Below are positions 9,154 to 18,755 of a stretch of 64,000 bases of DNA, piece by piece (the first letter of the stretch is position 1; every line of letters starts with the position of its first letter). The notes below the pieces were generated by a model, which saw nothing but the letters and a program-made list of their open reading frames with translations, did no database searches and was not told the origin of the DNA. Location of the stretch: the NCBI GenBank assembly GCA_947503525.1, contig CANNEA010000011.1:46547-110546 (forward strand). Reading direction: 5' to 3'. Source of the stretch: an uncultured Carboxylicivirga sp. (GTDB taxonomy: Bacteria > Bacteroidota > Bacteroidia > Bacteroidales > Marinilabiliaceae). A program made the position numbers and the translations under genes.

Positions 9154-9327
9154 AATTTATACTTTAAAGCAGCTGGTCTTCTCCAGCCGACTACCCATTA
9201 CATTGTATAGTATTCTATTTTTAAACTCACAAATAACTCAATTTATAAAAAATGTCTTATCGCATTTTTCTCGGCACTTCATCTAGATAATAGGACCAAT
9301 TGATTAATTAGTTCCTTTTAAGGATTT
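9154..9327 (-). other. Untranslated leader of the V-ATPase operon with a hairpin
   Basis: The predicted transcript from the promoter at 9328-9358 has about 165 untranslated bases. A short hairpin (GCTGG-AGAAGA-CCAGC on the minus strand, about 9174-9189) sits some 20 bases before the ntpA start codon and could affect ribosome access. There is no ORF. Confidence 0.4.
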
Positions 9328-9358
9328 CAAATATAGATTTTTGTGGGCAATTCTTCAA
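9328..9358 (-). promoter_or_regulatory. Predicted promoter of the V-ATPase operon
   Basis: Minus strand: TTG at 9358-9356, a 20-base spacer, then TATATTTG at 9335-9328. This is a full match to the Bacteroidota -33/-7 pattern (TTG, TAnnTTTG), and transcription would start near 9321. Confidence 0.55.
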
Positions 9359-9506
9359 TAAAAACAAATGCAATCTTGCAACTATTACACCTATGTGTTA
9401 TGAAAAGTGAAAGTATGGTTTTCCTTGAACTATTGAAAACTAAAGTTTATTGAAGCAGGTCTATTTAGGATTAAAACAGAATTTTTAACGATTGAAGTCT
9501 ATAAAT

Positions 9507-9536
9507 GCAAAAACCCCGCCGAGGCGGGGTTTAGCA
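9507..9536 (-). terminator. Strong terminator after the PLP enzyme gene
   Basis: A GC-rich perfect stem, AACCCCGCC / GGCGGGGTT, with a two-base loop centre (about 9511-9532) and a T-rich tract on the minus strand. It lies 36 bases past the stop of the gene at 9572-10846. Confidence 0.85.
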
Positions 9537-9571
9537 AAACATTAACCATAAAAACCAAATTCAAGCCATTC

Positions 9572-10846
9572 TTAACAAACGGCCGAACTATTCGCCTTCT
9601 TAACCACTTCAAAGGCGTTTGCTATCTGATCTATCAAATCCTGCGGATTTTCTAGTCCAATACTTAATCTAACTAAAGATGGTGAAATACCTAACTTCAA
9701 CCTATCTTCAGGAGACACATCAACATGTGTCATAGTTGCCGGGTGCTCAGCTAAACTTTCCGTTGAACCCAAACTCACCGCTAATTTAAACAATTTGAGG
9801 TTATTCAAAAACAAAAATGCTTCTTTCTCACCTCCAACAATATCAAAAGCTATCATTGATCCGGCTGATAAACACTGACGGTCAAAAATATCTTTTAACT
9901 CTGACCCTTCTTCAAGAAACCCAAGATAGTGCATTTTCTGCACCATAGGGTGATTCTTTATATATTCAGCTACCACTTTAGCACTCTTTGCCTGAGCCTC
10001 CATTCTAATTTTAACCGTTTCCAAACTTCGTTGTAACAACCAACTTGAATTCGGGTCTAATTGGCTACCAAAAAATGTACGCATGCCTTTAATCTGCCCG
10101 ATTAATTCGGCAGATCCAGTGCAAGCTCCAGCTATAACATCACTATGGCCGCCAATATATTTTGTTGCAGAGTAAACTACCAGGTCAGCACCAAATTCCA
10201 TTGGATGCTGGAATACCGGACCTAAAAAAGTATTATCCACTGCAAATACACACTTCTTCTCTTTTGTACTGAAATATTTCGACACACGAGATGCCATTTC
10301 AATATCAATTAAAGAATTGGTAGGATTACCAGGTGTTTCTACATAAATCATTGATGGCTTTTTGCCCGGATAGGCTTTTTCAACACGATCAATAATGACA
10401 TCCTCATTTTCACCTTTCACAAAGCCAACAACTCCAATATTAAATTGAGGCAATACGTGATGGATAAAATGATCTGTTCCACCATATACGGGAGAGGAAA
10501 ACAATAAGACATCACCTGGCTTAACAAAAGTTAGTATAGAAGTAGATATCGCTGCCATTCCACTTGAAAAGAAAGCACCAGCCTCAGCTTCATCCCAGGC
10601 AGCTAAACGCTTTTCCAGTATGTTCATATTAGGATGATCTAAACGAGAATAAATCATACCCATTTCTTCGCCTTCTTCTTTCTCACGTAAACCATAAGCT
10701 AACTCAAAAAAGGCTTTTCCTTCCTCACAGTTATTGAAAACAAATGTTGACGTTTGGTATATAGGGCATTTAGCAGCACCTTGATGCTCGTGAGCATCAT
10801 ATCCCAATGTCATCATCAAACTTTCCGGTTTCATATCATTCTTCAT
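9572..10846 (-). CDS. Cystathionine gamma-synthase/methionine gamma-lyase family PLP enzyme
   Basis: A 424-residue cytoplasmic enzyme of the Cys/Met-metabolism PLP family (fold type I). Recognisable parts are IYSRLDHPN (phosphate-binding Tyr/Arg from the neighbouring subunit), SSGMAAIS, the stacking tyrosine in SPVYGGTDH (Y121), D204 in VDNTFLGP, and the cofactor lysine K229 in YSATKYIGGHSD. Members make cystathionine or break methionine or cystathionine; the sequence alone does not tell which. The divergent Lrp/AsnC regulator 129 bases away suggests amino-acid-controlled expression, and in such pairs a methionine gamma-lyase-like catabolic role is common. An insertion at 52-64 (REKEEGEEMG) lengthens it slightly against the usual 380-400 residues. 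Confidence 0.88.
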   Translation of the reverse strand: MKNDMKPESLMMTLGYDAHEHQGAAKCPIYQTSTFVFNNCEEGKAFFELAYGLREKEEGEEMGMIYSRLDHPNMNILEKRLAAWDEAEAGAFFSSGMAAISTSILTFVKPGDVLLFSSPVYGGTDHFIHHVLPQFNIGVVGFVKGENEDVIIDRVEKAYPGKKPSMIYVETPGNPTNSLIDIEMASRVSKYFSTKEKKCVFAVDNTFLGPVFQHPMEFGADLVVYSATKYIGGHSDVIAGACTGSAELIGQIKGMRTFFGSQLDPNSSWLLQRSLETVKIRMEAQAKSAKVVAEYIKNHPMVQKMHYLGFLEEGSELKDIFDRQCLSAGSMIAFDIVGGEKEAFLFLNNLKLFKLAVSLGSTESLAEHPATMTHVDVSPEDRLKLGISPSLVRLSIGLENPQDLIDQIANAFEVVKKANSSAVC

Positions 10847-10975
10847 AGCGACTTACTATTTTTTAACAAATTTACATATACCCAGTCTTATTTACCACAC
10901 TTAGTATCTACAACGGTATATTTTACTATATTTACATTTATTAATAGTTCTATATTCTTTTTGAAATTACTATTT
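10847..10975. promoter_or_regulatory. Divergent promoter region between the PLP enzyme and lrp genes
   Basis: 129 AT-rich bases between two start codons. For the leftward gene there is a perfect -7 box TAAATTTG (minus strand, 10874-10867) 20 bases before the ATG, but no well-placed -33 TTG. For the rightward gene there are only near matches (TATATTTA). Lrp-type operators are expected here, but I see no convincing dyad. Confidence 0.45.
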
Positions 10976-11464
10976 ATGGCGACTAAAGAAAAAAATACTA
11001 AAACACAGCTTGACGCTACGGACAGAAAGCTATTGAAACTGCTTCAACAAAATGCTAAAATGACTACCAAGCAGCTGGCTCATCACCTCAACCTGACTGT
11101 GACTCCGGTTTTTGAGCGTATAAAAAGATTAGAAAAAACAGGTGTCATTGAAAAGTATGTGGCCATTATCAATAAAGAAAAAGTGGGAAAAGAACTAGTG
11201 GCCTTTTGTAATGTGTCTCTTAAAGAGCATTCTCATGATATAATTCGTGATTTTGAAGCGAGCATAAGCCAAATGACAGAAGTATTGGAATGTCATCATA
11301 TTGCCGGGATGTTTGATTACACCTTAAAAGTCATTACTGAAAACATGGAAACCTATCATCATTTTATCTATAATAAACTGGCATCGGTTAACCATGTTGG
11401 GAATGTACAAAGCTCATTTGTAATGAGAGAAATTAAATCAGGCACAGAAATACATTTGGATTAA
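10976..11464 (+). CDS. Lrp/AsnC family transcriptional regulator
   Basis: A 162-residue regulator. The N-terminal helix-turn-helix spans about 12-60 (LDATDRKLLKLLQQNAKMTTKQLAHHLNLTVTPVFERIKRLEKTGVI as one domain), followed by a RAM/ligand-binding domain (about 70-150) with the typical EVLECHHIAGMFDYTLKV stretch. Such proteins form octamers and bind amino acids. It is divergent from the Cys/Met PLP enzyme gene and very probably controls it. The open frame extends upstream to 10754, but that part overlaps the divergent gene and is low-complexity, so the ATG at 10976 (MATKEKN) is the start. It ends five bases before the convergent histidine kinase gene, with no terminator between. Confidence 0.92.
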   Translation: MATKEKNTKTQLDATDRKLLKLLQQNAKMTTKQLAHHLNLTVTPVFERIKRLEKTGVIEKYVAIINKEKVGKELVAFCNVSLKEHSHDIIRDFEASISQMTEVLECHHIAGMFDYTLKVITENMETYHHFIYNKLASVNHVGNVQSSFVMREIKSGTEIHLD

Positions 11465-11469
11465 GGAGA

Positions 11470-14400
11470 TTAACTTTCGAGCAAAGGTAACTGGAAGAAA
11501 AAATATGACCCTTCGCCTTCTTTAGAAGATAAACCAATAGATCCATCTAATAATTCAACTAGATTTTTTGTGATCGTCAAACCGAGTCCGTTTCCTCTGT
11601 ATAGGTTTCTTGTATCATTTTTCACTTTTAAAAAGCGCTCGAAGATTTTTCTCTGGTGCGCTTCATCAATTCCAATACCTGTATCCTCAACATAAAAGCG
11701 AACGTAACCATCAACAACAGAATATCCCACTTTTACATATCCTTCATTGGTAAACTTAAGCGCATTACTTACCAGATTATTGAGTATTTGTCTCAACCTA
11801 AAGGAGTCAGTATAAATTGAAACATCACCCTCAGGGATATCCAATAATAATTTTAACCTATCCTTTTCCACCAAATATTTAGAGGTGGTAAAATTAGCAT
11901 ACACCTGATTAACTATATTATTAACCGAAACGATAGATAAGGCAGTTTTAATCTGTCCCGATTCAATCATTGAGATATCGATAATGTCATTAAGGAGATT
12001 TAATAACTCATCCCCATTAGATTTAATCATCTGAGCAAACTCAACCCGCTCCAAGGGATTAAAGGAAGAATCCAGCAACAATTCAGAAAAACCAATTATC
12101 GCATTCATTGGTGTCCTAATCTCATGACTCATATTCGATAAAAAGGCAGATTTCAGGTGATCCGATTCTTCGGCTGCAACCTTAGCCTTTTCAAGTTCAT
12201 AGGTACGTTCTTTAACCTTTGTTTCCAACGAATGGGTAAACTCCTCGAGTTGTGCCTTTTGTCGTGATATCTCATCCCTTTGTTTATGAGCAATATTTCG
12301 TTGCACTTCAATCTCCCGGGTTCTTTTCTCAATGGTTGCTGCTAAATTAATCTTATCAAGTCGCAAACGTCGAATTCGATATTTCACTAACAGATATCCC
12401 ATTGAAATCATTGCGATTAGCAAGAGGATGATAAACCAAACTTCACGCCAAATTGGTGGATTAACTGTAATGTTAATTTTTTTGGCATTATCACATAATA
12501 CACCATCCGAATTTGTCGATCGTACTTCCAGATCGTAACTACCCGGGCTTAAATCTATGAACGTTAAAGTTTTTTGGTTTTTCAATGGAACCCATTGTAC
12601 CGTATTTGGTAACATTCGGTAGAAATACTCAACCTTATCGGGATTATCAAAATCCAGGGCAGCAAATTCCAAATTAAAAAATCGTTCTTGATGATTAAGC
12701 TTTAGACTATTCGCCGTTATAATAGACCTTATAATTACTACATCATTCCAGCTGGCAGTATCTCTTACTGAGATTTCATTTCCGTACAATTGAAGTCCGG
12801 TAAAATATATTGGAGGCTCAAATGAAGATGCATTTAAACTATCTGGATGAAATATATTAAATCCATTAATACCGCCTAATATTAATCGTCCATCTTCAAG
12901 TTGCAATGATGCAGGATTAAACTCATGACCTTGTACCCCATCATTAAAATCAAAATTTGTTATTTCATCGGTTAATAAATCAATTGAGCTTATCCCATTA
13001 TTAGTTGAAAGCCATAATTTGTTTTTATACTCATGAGCCGTATAAACATAATGACTTCTTAGCCCTTCCTCCTCGCCATAATGCTTAATTACTTTGAGAT
13101 CTCTCGACAGCAAATCAACACCCTGACCTGTACTCACCCACACATTGCCATCTAAAGCATCGTTTACCATGCTGACCGAATTAGATGCAATGGATTGTGC
13201 ATCATCAGACTCGTGCAATATCATTGTGAAGTTATCGCTTTCATAGTCGTATTGATTTAAACCTTCATCAGTACTCACCCAGAACTCTCCAATGCTATCG
13301 CAATATAAATCCCAAATCATTGGGCTACTTAAATCACCAATATCTTCATAGGCTTTATAACGGATAAATTTATCATCCTCTTCATCATATCTGCAAAGAC
13401 CATTATTGGTACCAACCCAAAGTCGACCCATTGAATCTAGTTCACATGCAAAGACTTCATTACTAGGCAAACTAAATTGATTTCCAATGTCGTTTTTATA
13501 TACTTTTGAAAGAGTTGTAATAATATTATATTTGATCAAGCCCGATGAAGTACCAATTAAAAGATTCCCATCATCAAGATATTTCAAATACCAAACCATA
13601 AGATCTTTACCGTTCTTCAAGGGGTCAATAGACTCGAAAACATTTGTGGTAGGATTCCATTTTGAAAGTCCAATCATTGTGCCTAGCCATACATTCCCTG
13701 AGTCATCCTTTTCAATAGCATATACCGATCGTCCATTTAAAGAGTTTTTATTTGGTACGCTATAATAATGCTCAAAAAAGTTAGGTTTAAGTGGCATATT
13801 TATAACACCACGGGACTGAGTGCCAATCCATAAATGGTTTTGTTCATCTCTATATAGAGAGGTAATGAATTTATCCGGTAAAGAATGTTTATCAAATTCA
13901 TTACTTATGAAGTCTTCAATCTCTCCATTTGGCAACAGGTGTATTAAACCATTTCTTTCTGTACCAATCCAATAGTCGTTATTTATTCCTTTTTCAATTG
14001 CCGTAACTACATAATTCTTTAAAATACATTCTCCTAAGTGTCCATCTCGTTCATTAAATCGAAACAAGCCATTACTTGTACCCAGTAATAATTCATCCTG
14101 ACCTGAATCGCTTATACAATGAACAATGTTAGCACTGATATCCTGTACAGTACTTTCCAATTGATAATTTTGATGCTGACCACCATTCGTATTTATTTTG
14201 ATTAGACCATAACCATATGTTCCAACCCAAACATTACCATTTTCTGAGATATGAAGTTTTGTTGGTGTAGCTTCGTATATTTCCTCTTGTTCGGCATGAT
14301 AAGTCTGATAATTCCGGAATTCTTCTGTATCCGGATCAAATACACTAACTCCATATGAATTGGCAATCCAAAGCAATCCATCATCAGCAACTTTTAAATC

Positions 14401-14835
14401 ATACACATAGCTTGATAGTATTGCATTACCTATTGTATCGTAATTAAAATGTTTAAAGGTTTCTTTCTGAGGATTAAATACACTTAAACCACCGCCTCCT
14501 GTTGCAAAATACAGTTGATCCCGTTCTACATCTTCAGCAATTTCAAATATCAATCCATTTAAAAGCGTATGTTTACTGTCATCTGCCGCATTGAAAACAG
14601 TCATTTTTGAACCATCATAGCGATTTAGTCCGTCGCCGGTTCCTAACCAAACAAATCCTCTGTGATCCTTATGAATTGAAAATACTGAATTCTGTGACAA
14701 TCCGTTTTCGACCGACACTTGGTTGTAGGTAAAACGCCTGAGCTGAGCAGAAATATTATTGCATAGCAAAGCACTAACAACTAGTGCCAATGTAAAACTT
14801 TGATACCTATTTTCTATTTTTCTTATTATCAGCAA
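11470..14835 (-). CDS. Histidine kinase with periplasmic beta-propeller sensor
   Basis: A 1121-residue sensor kinase. In order: a signal peptide (1-30), about 14 Reg_prop blades (roughly 35-690, with repeats such as FVWLGTGDGLNRYDG, LWVGTNNGLCRYDE), a Y_Y_Y domain (about 700-790), one membrane helix (799-820), a coiled coil (825-890), HisKA with phospho-histidine H904 in NMSHEIRTPMN, and HATPase_c with DTGIGID and GNGLGL. It ends right after the ATPase domain. There is no receiver or AraC domain, unlike the classical one-protein hybrid systems of Bacteroides, so a separate response regulator must exist elsewhere. The only upstream start is TTG at 14835; there is no ATG before the signal peptide, so the start is uncertain. 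It is a paralogue of the kinase at 47139-50558. Confidence 0.9.
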   Translation of the reverse strand: MLIIRKIENRYQSFTLALVVSALLCNNISAQLRRFTYNQVSVENGLSQNSVFSIHKDHRGFVWLGTGDGLNRYDGSKMTVFNAADDSKHTLLNGLIFEIAEDVERDQLYFATGGGGLSVFNPQKETFKHFNYDTIGNAILSSYVYDLKVADDGLLWIANSYGVSVFDPDTEEFRNYQTYHAEQEEIYEATPTKLHISENGNVWVGTYGYGLIKINTNGGQHQNYQLESTVQDISANIVHCISDSGQDELLLGTSNGLFRFNERDGHLGECILKNYVVTAIEKGINNDYWIGTERNGLIHLLPNGEIEDFISNEFDKHSLPDKFITSLYRDEQNHLWIGTQSRGVINMPLKPNFFEHYYSVPNKNSLNGRSVYAIEKDDSGNVWLGTMIGLSKWNPTTNVFESIDPLKNGKDLMVWYLKYLDDGNLLIGTSSGLIKYNIITTLSKVYKNDIGNQFSLPSNEVFACELDSMGRLWVGTNNGLCRYDEEDDKFIRYKAYEDIGDLSSPMIWDLYCDSIGEFWVSTDEGLNQYDYESDNFTMILHESDDAQSIASNSVSMVNDALDGNVWVSTGQGVDLLSRDLKVIKHYGEEEGLRSHYVYTAHEYKNKLWLSTNNGISSIDLLTDEITNFDFNDGVQGHEFNPASLQLEDGRLILGGINGFNIFHPDSLNASSFEPPIYFTGLQLYGNEISVRDTASWNDVVIIRSIITANSLKLNHQERFFNLEFAALDFDNPDKVEYFYRMLPNTVQWVPLKNQKTLTFIDLSPGSYDLEVRSTNSDGVLCDNAKKINITVNPPIWREVWFIILLLIAMISMGYLLVKYRIRRLRLDKINLAATIEKRTREIEVQRNIAHKQRDEISRQKAQLEEFTHSLETKVKERTYELEKAKVAAEESDHLKSAFLSNMSHEIRTPMNAIIGFSELLLDSSFNPLERVEFAQMIKSNGDELLNLLNDIIDISMIESGQIKTALSIVSVNNIVNQVYANFTTSKYLVEKDRLKLLLDIPEGDVSIYTDSFRLRQILNNLVSNALKFTNEGYVKVGYSVVDGYVRFYVEDTGIGIDEAHQRKIFERFLKVKNDTRNLYRGNGLGLTITKNLVELLDGSIGLSSKEGEGSYFFFQLPLLES

Positions 14836-15107
14836 ATCTGTGAAAAAAGATATTGTACGAGGTTTAGATAAAAAAGATATGTGCTATGCTTCTTAATCAC
14901 CCTGCGAAAATAACTAACGCCCAGAATGTCACCAAGTATATGATTATATTTTTTTCTTCGTTCAATTAAACCAGGTTCAATTCCCATTGTATCAAAATAG
15001 CTACATCCAGCTATTGATGGCAGTTGGACCTTATTAGCCAGTAATAAAAACGGTATGCTTTAAAGGAAATTAATTTGAATTCTTAGAAATTCGTTCCATC
15101 ATAAATG
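14836..15107. other. Non-coding gap between the GH92 gene and the kinase
   Basis: About 270 AT-rich bases without an ORF. They should contain the promoter of the leftward kinase, but I find no clear -7 box. A direct repeat of TTCAATT occurs near 14962 and 14976. Nothing else stands out. Confidence 0.4.
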
Positions 15108-15135
15108 AAAAAAGGGATCCTTAAGATCCCTTTTT
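15108..15135 (-). terminator. Terminator of the GH92 gene
   Basis: Stem GGGATC-CTTAA-GATCCC flanked by A6 on the left and T5 on the right, directly at the stop codon of the leftward gene. Confidence 0.8.
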
Positions 15136-15136
15136 A

Positions 15137-17443
15137 TTATTCCGTGCTCATCGAAGGAGGATAATTCTCCTTGTCGACACCTCTTGTTTTATTTGGCTTG
15201 CCACTCATTTCAAATTTCAATTCTCCACCTTTCAGTAAATCATGATGATTTAAATAATTTTTATCCCACACATTACTATTAAACATCACCTTATCGATAT
15301 ACATATTTTTTGAATCGTTATTTACAGAGGTGATTTTTAACTGCTTACCATTTGGTAACTGCAGTTCAACTTCGTCAAAAATCGGACTTCCAATCACATA
15401 CATATCTTGTCCTGGACATACCGGATAAAAACCTAGTGCGCTAAATACATACCAGGCCGATGTCTGTCCGTTATCTTCATCACCACAATACCCATCAGGA
15501 CTTGGCGTATATAATTTATCCATTACTTTACGCACCCAATATTGGCTTTTCCATGGTTCTCCGGCATAATTATACAAGTAAGTCATATGCTGTATTGGCT
15601 GATTCCCATGCGCGTATTGTCCCATATTCATGATTTGCATTTCTCTTATCTCATGTATAGGAAATCCGTAATAAGAATCATCAAACACAGGTGGTAAATC
15701 AAACACCTGATCCAACATGCCAACAAATTTCTCACGTCCGCCCATTAAGTTCTTAAGTCCCTCAATGTCGTGAAATACCGACCAGGAATAATGCCAACTA
15801 TTGCCTTCCGTAAAGGCATCACCCCATTTAAAAGGATTAAATGGAGTTTGAAACTGTCCATCCTTATTTTTTCCACGCATCAAGTTGCTTTCGGAATCAA
15901 AGAGGTTCTTGTAATTCTGTGCTCTTTGTGCAAAAAGATCAATTTCTTCTTTAGGCCTGTTTAGTTCCTTAGCAAGTTGATAAATTGTATAATCGGCATA
16001 AGCATATTCTAAAGTTCTGGCTGCATTTTCATGAATACCAACATCGTAAGGAACATATCCCAATTCGTTATAGTATTCCGCTCCATACCTGCCAACAGAA
16101 GTTACTTCAGCCATATGTCCTTTAGTGTTTTTTAAAATGGCTTCGTAAAGCACATCTATATCATATCCTCGTATTCCTTTTAAATATGAGTCAGCAATAT
16201 TCACAGCTGAATTACTGCCAATCATACAGCCTCTATGACCTGGACTAGCCCATTCCGGAAGCCATCCACTTTCTTTATAGGTATTGGCCAAACCTTCCAT
16301 GATTTGAGCATTCAATTCAGGATACATCAGAGTGAAGAATGGAAATACTGCTCTAAAAGTATCCCAGAATCCGTTATCAGTAAACATATACCCCGGCAAT
16401 ACCTCACCATTATAAGGGCTATAGTGAACTACTTCATTATCCTTATTATATTCGTAAAACTTTCGTGGAAATAAAAGCACCCGATATAGCGTTGAGTAAA
16501 ATATTCGGCGCTGATCAACAGTTCCTCCAGTAACTTTTATTTTATTAAACTCCTTCGACCAAGCCTCATGAGCCATTTGTTTGGTTTGTTCAAAGCTATT
16601 GGTTCCAATCTCTCTTTCTAAATTCAACTCGGCTTGTTCAGGGCTGATAAATGATGAAGCTACTTTAGCATGAACTTTTTCTCCTTTGGTAGTTTTAAAC
16701 TTTAAGATTGCTCCCACATGATAGCCCTCTTCTTCACGATTCGATTCATAAAGAACATCACCATTCCAGGTAGACATATCTGCAAATTCCTTATCAAATT
16801 CTACTACAAAATAATTATGAAAATTGCCTGGAACACCACCTGAATTATTTTTGCAATAACCTATTACTTTTCGCTCCTCAGGAATGATTTTAACATAAGA
16901 TCCTTGATGAAAACCATCCACCAGTACATAACTGTCATCATTCTCAGGAAATGTGAAACGAAAATGGGCCGCCCTTTCCGTTGGTGATATTTCAACATTG
17001 ACATCGTAATCGGCTAAATATGCCTGGTAATAATGCGGCTTAGCGATTTCCGCCTTATGCGAAAACCAACTCTCCCGTTCATCCTCCTTATATTTCAACT
17101 GACCTGTTACTGCCATTAAACTAAAAGCCGCATAATCGTTTATCCATGGACTTGGCTGGTGAGTTTGCTTAAAACCCCTGATTTTTTTGGCATCATATTG
17201 ATACCCCCATCCATCTCCCATTTTATTGGTTTGAGGGGTCCAAAAATTCATGCCCCAAGGCGTAGCAATTGCCGGGTATGTATTACCATTTGAAAGTTCA
17301 AATTCCGTATCCGTCCCCATTAAAGTAGACACATATTCTACTAAATCGACTTCCTTTACCTGAGCTGGTTCTTCTTCGCAACATGCATTAAATAACAGTC
17401 CAAAACTTAAGACTAAAATTAGTCCTACACCAAAACGTCTCAT
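15137..17443 (-). CDS. GH92 alpha-mannosidase-like lipoprotein
   Basis: A 768-residue protein with a lipoprotein signal (lipobox LFNA-C, Cys21), so it is probably surface- or periplasm-anchored. The rest fits glycoside hydrolase family 92, Ca2+-dependent exo-acting alpha-mannosidases. The N-terminal beta domain opens with VSTLMGTDTEFELSNGNTYP. The (alpha/alpha)6 domain holds HQPSPWINDYAAFS, DNGFWDTFRAVFPF, SWHYSWSVFHD and the GYCGDEDNGQTSAWYV motif with the catalytic acid. The linkage (alpha-1,2 is commonest) cannot be settled by eye. There is no SusC/D pair nearby, so it is not part of a visible polysaccharide-utilisation locus; it may act on N-glycan-like or host/algal mannosides. Confidence 0.92.
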   Translation of the reverse strand: MRRFGVGLILVLSFGLLFNACCEEEPAQVKEVDLVEYVSTLMGTDTEFELSNGNTYPAIATPWGMNFWTPQTNKMGDGWGYQYDAKKIRGFKQTHQPSPWINDYAAFSLMAVTGQLKYKEDERESWFSHKAEIAKPHYYQAYLADYDVNVEISPTERAAHFRFTFPENDDSYVLVDGFHQGSYVKIIPEERKVIGYCKNNSGGVPGNFHNYFVVEFDKEFADMSTWNGDVLYESNREEEGYHVGAILKFKTTKGEKVHAKVASSFISPEQAELNLEREIGTNSFEQTKQMAHEAWSKEFNKIKVTGGTVDQRRIFYSTLYRVLLFPRKFYEYNKDNEVVHYSPYNGEVLPGYMFTDNGFWDTFRAVFPFFTLMYPELNAQIMEGLANTYKESGWLPEWASPGHRGCMIGSNSAVNIADSYLKGIRGYDIDVLYEAILKNTKGHMAEVTSVGRYGAEYYNELGYVPYDVGIHENAARTLEYAYADYTIYQLAKELNRPKEEIDLFAQRAQNYKNLFDSESNLMRGKNKDGQFQTPFNPFKWGDAFTEGNSWHYSWSVFHDIEGLKNLMGGREKFVGMLDQVFDLPPVFDDSYYGFPIHEIREMQIMNMGQYAHGNQPIQHMTYLYNYAGEPWKSQYWVRKVMDKLYTPSPDGYCGDEDNGQTSAWYVFSALGFYPVCPGQDMYVIGSPIFDEVELQLPNGKQLKITSVNNDSKNMYIDKVMFNSNVWDKNYLNHHDLLKGGELKFEMSGKPNKTRGVDKENYPPSMSTE

Positions 17444-17658
17444 GAAAAAAATTTAAATTTAAAATGCCTTTAGAAAAGACTTAAATCCTAAAGAATTACA
17501 TAATTAACAAATATCGCACATAGCTAATAATTAATCCATGTATTAAGAGAAAAGATGACTGCTGAAGAATAAGTTTTAATTTTACCTGCTTAAGGCATCA
17601 TTATTACATAAATATTTTAACTTTTTTAGACTACATTTATACGTAAAAAAAATACGAT

Positions 17659-18705
17659 ATGAGAATAGAATATGATATTAAACTTGGATTTAAGGATGTA
17701 ATGTTTCGTCCCAAAAGATCGACCTTAAAAAGTCGCTCACAAGTTAATTTAGAAAGAACATTTCGTTTAAAACACAATCAACAAGAATGGACTGGCGTGC
17801 CAATTATGGCTGCTAACATGGATACCGTAGGCACTTTCGAAATGGCTCTAAAACTTTCAGAAAAAAAGATTTTCACGGCTCTGCATAAGCATTATACGTT
17901 TGAAGAATGGGATGCTTTCTTAAGTAATGCTCCGGAAGGAATTGAGGATTACATTGCCATCAGCACAGGAACCGGCGAGAAAGATCTTGAACGAATTTCA
18001 GCAGTAATTAAAGCCCATCCAAAATTAAAATTTATCTGTATTGATGTGGCTAATGGCTACTCAGAGCATTTTGTGGCTTTCGTTAAAAGTGCTAGAAAGC
18101 GTTTTCAGGATATGATCATATTGGCGGGTAATGTAGTAACCGGAGAGATGGTGGAAGAATTGATTCTTGCCGGTGCAGATATTATTAAAGTTGGGATTGG
18201 ACCAGGTTCGGTATGTACTACCCGAGTAAAAACAGGAGTTGGATACCCTCAGTTATCTGCCATTATAGAGTGCGCTGATGCTGCACATGGTTTAGGCGGT
18301 CAGATTATAAGTGATGGAGGATGTGCCACACCGGGTGATGTTTCTAAAGCTTTTGGCGCAGGCGCAGATTTTGTAATGCTGGGAGGAATGTTGGCTGGCC
18401 ACGATGAAAGTGGCGGAGAAGTTATTGAAGAAGACGGCGTCAAATACAAACAATTTTATGGCATGAGTTCATCAACGGCCATGGACAAACATGTTGGTGG
18501 TGTAGCAGAATATCGGGCCAGTGAAGGTAAAACTGTACAAGTTGAATATAAGGGCCCAGTTGAAAACACTTTACAGGACATATTAGGTGGAGTGCGAAGC
18601 ACATGTACTTATGTTGGAGCTCAACAATTGAAAGAGCTGAGTAAACGAACTACATTCATTCGTGTTGCTGAGCAAGAAAACAGAATTTATACCAAAAGTA
18701 AATAA
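17659..18705 (+). CDS. guaC: GMP reductase
   Basis: 348 residues. It converts GMP to IMP with NADPH, releasing ammonia, in purine salvage. The TIM-barrel IMPDH/GMPR fold is clear: [15 protein letters not shown] at the start, MAANMDTVG, and the catalytic loop [13 protein letters not shown] with Cys186, at the same number as in the E. coli enzyme, followed by GYPQLSA and [13 protein letters not shown]. There is no CBS insertion, which separates it from IMP dehydrogenase. It is a single gene; a weak -7 box (TACATTTA, 17632-17639) lies 20 bases before the ATG. Confidence 0.95.
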   Translation: MRIEYDIKLGFKDVMFRPKRSTLKSRSQVNLERTFRLKHNQQEWTGVPIMAANMDTVGTFEMALKLSEKKIFTALHKHYTFEEWDAFLSNAPEGIEDYIAISTGTGEKDLERISAVIKAHPKLKFICIDVANGYSEHFVAFVKSARKRFQDMIILAGNVVTGEMVEELILAGADIIKVGIGPGSVCTTRVKTGVGYPQLSAIIECADAAHGLGGQIISDGGCATPGDVSKAFGAGADFVMLGGMLAGHDESGGEVIEEDGVKYKQFYGMSSSTAMDKHVGGVAEYRASEGKTVQVEYKGPVENTLQDILGGVRSTCTYVGAQQLKELSKRTTFIRVAEQENRIYTKSK

Positions 18706-18710
18706 TCTAA

Positions 18711-18755
18711 AAAGCCCTTGTGGATTCGCATCATGAATCCACAAGCTTTTTAATT
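18711..18755 (+). terminator. Terminator of guaC, overlapping the end of the convergent gene
   Basis: A long hairpin: AAAAGC-(CC bulge)-TTGTGGATTC pairs with GAATCCACAAGCTTTT around a loop of about 6 bases, followed by TAATTT. The right arm also encodes the last residues (KKLVD) of the leftward gene at 18731. Confidence 0.75.

Noticed and set aside
10754..10975. N-terminal extension of the Lrp/AsnC gene to 10754
   Set aside because: It runs antisense through the start of the divergent PLP enzyme gene and its translation is hydrophobic and unlike any Lrp N-terminus. The family start is at 10976.
14202..14390. Minus-strand open frame inside the propeller kinase, and many similar frames on the opposite strands of large genes
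   Set aside because: They are shadows of long genes with clear domain structure.
11470..14835. Possible frameshifted or lost receiver-AraC end of the kinase
   Set aside because: The downstream sequence is the Lrp/AsnC gene on the other strand, and the paralogue at 47139 ends at the same domain, so the short form is genuine.
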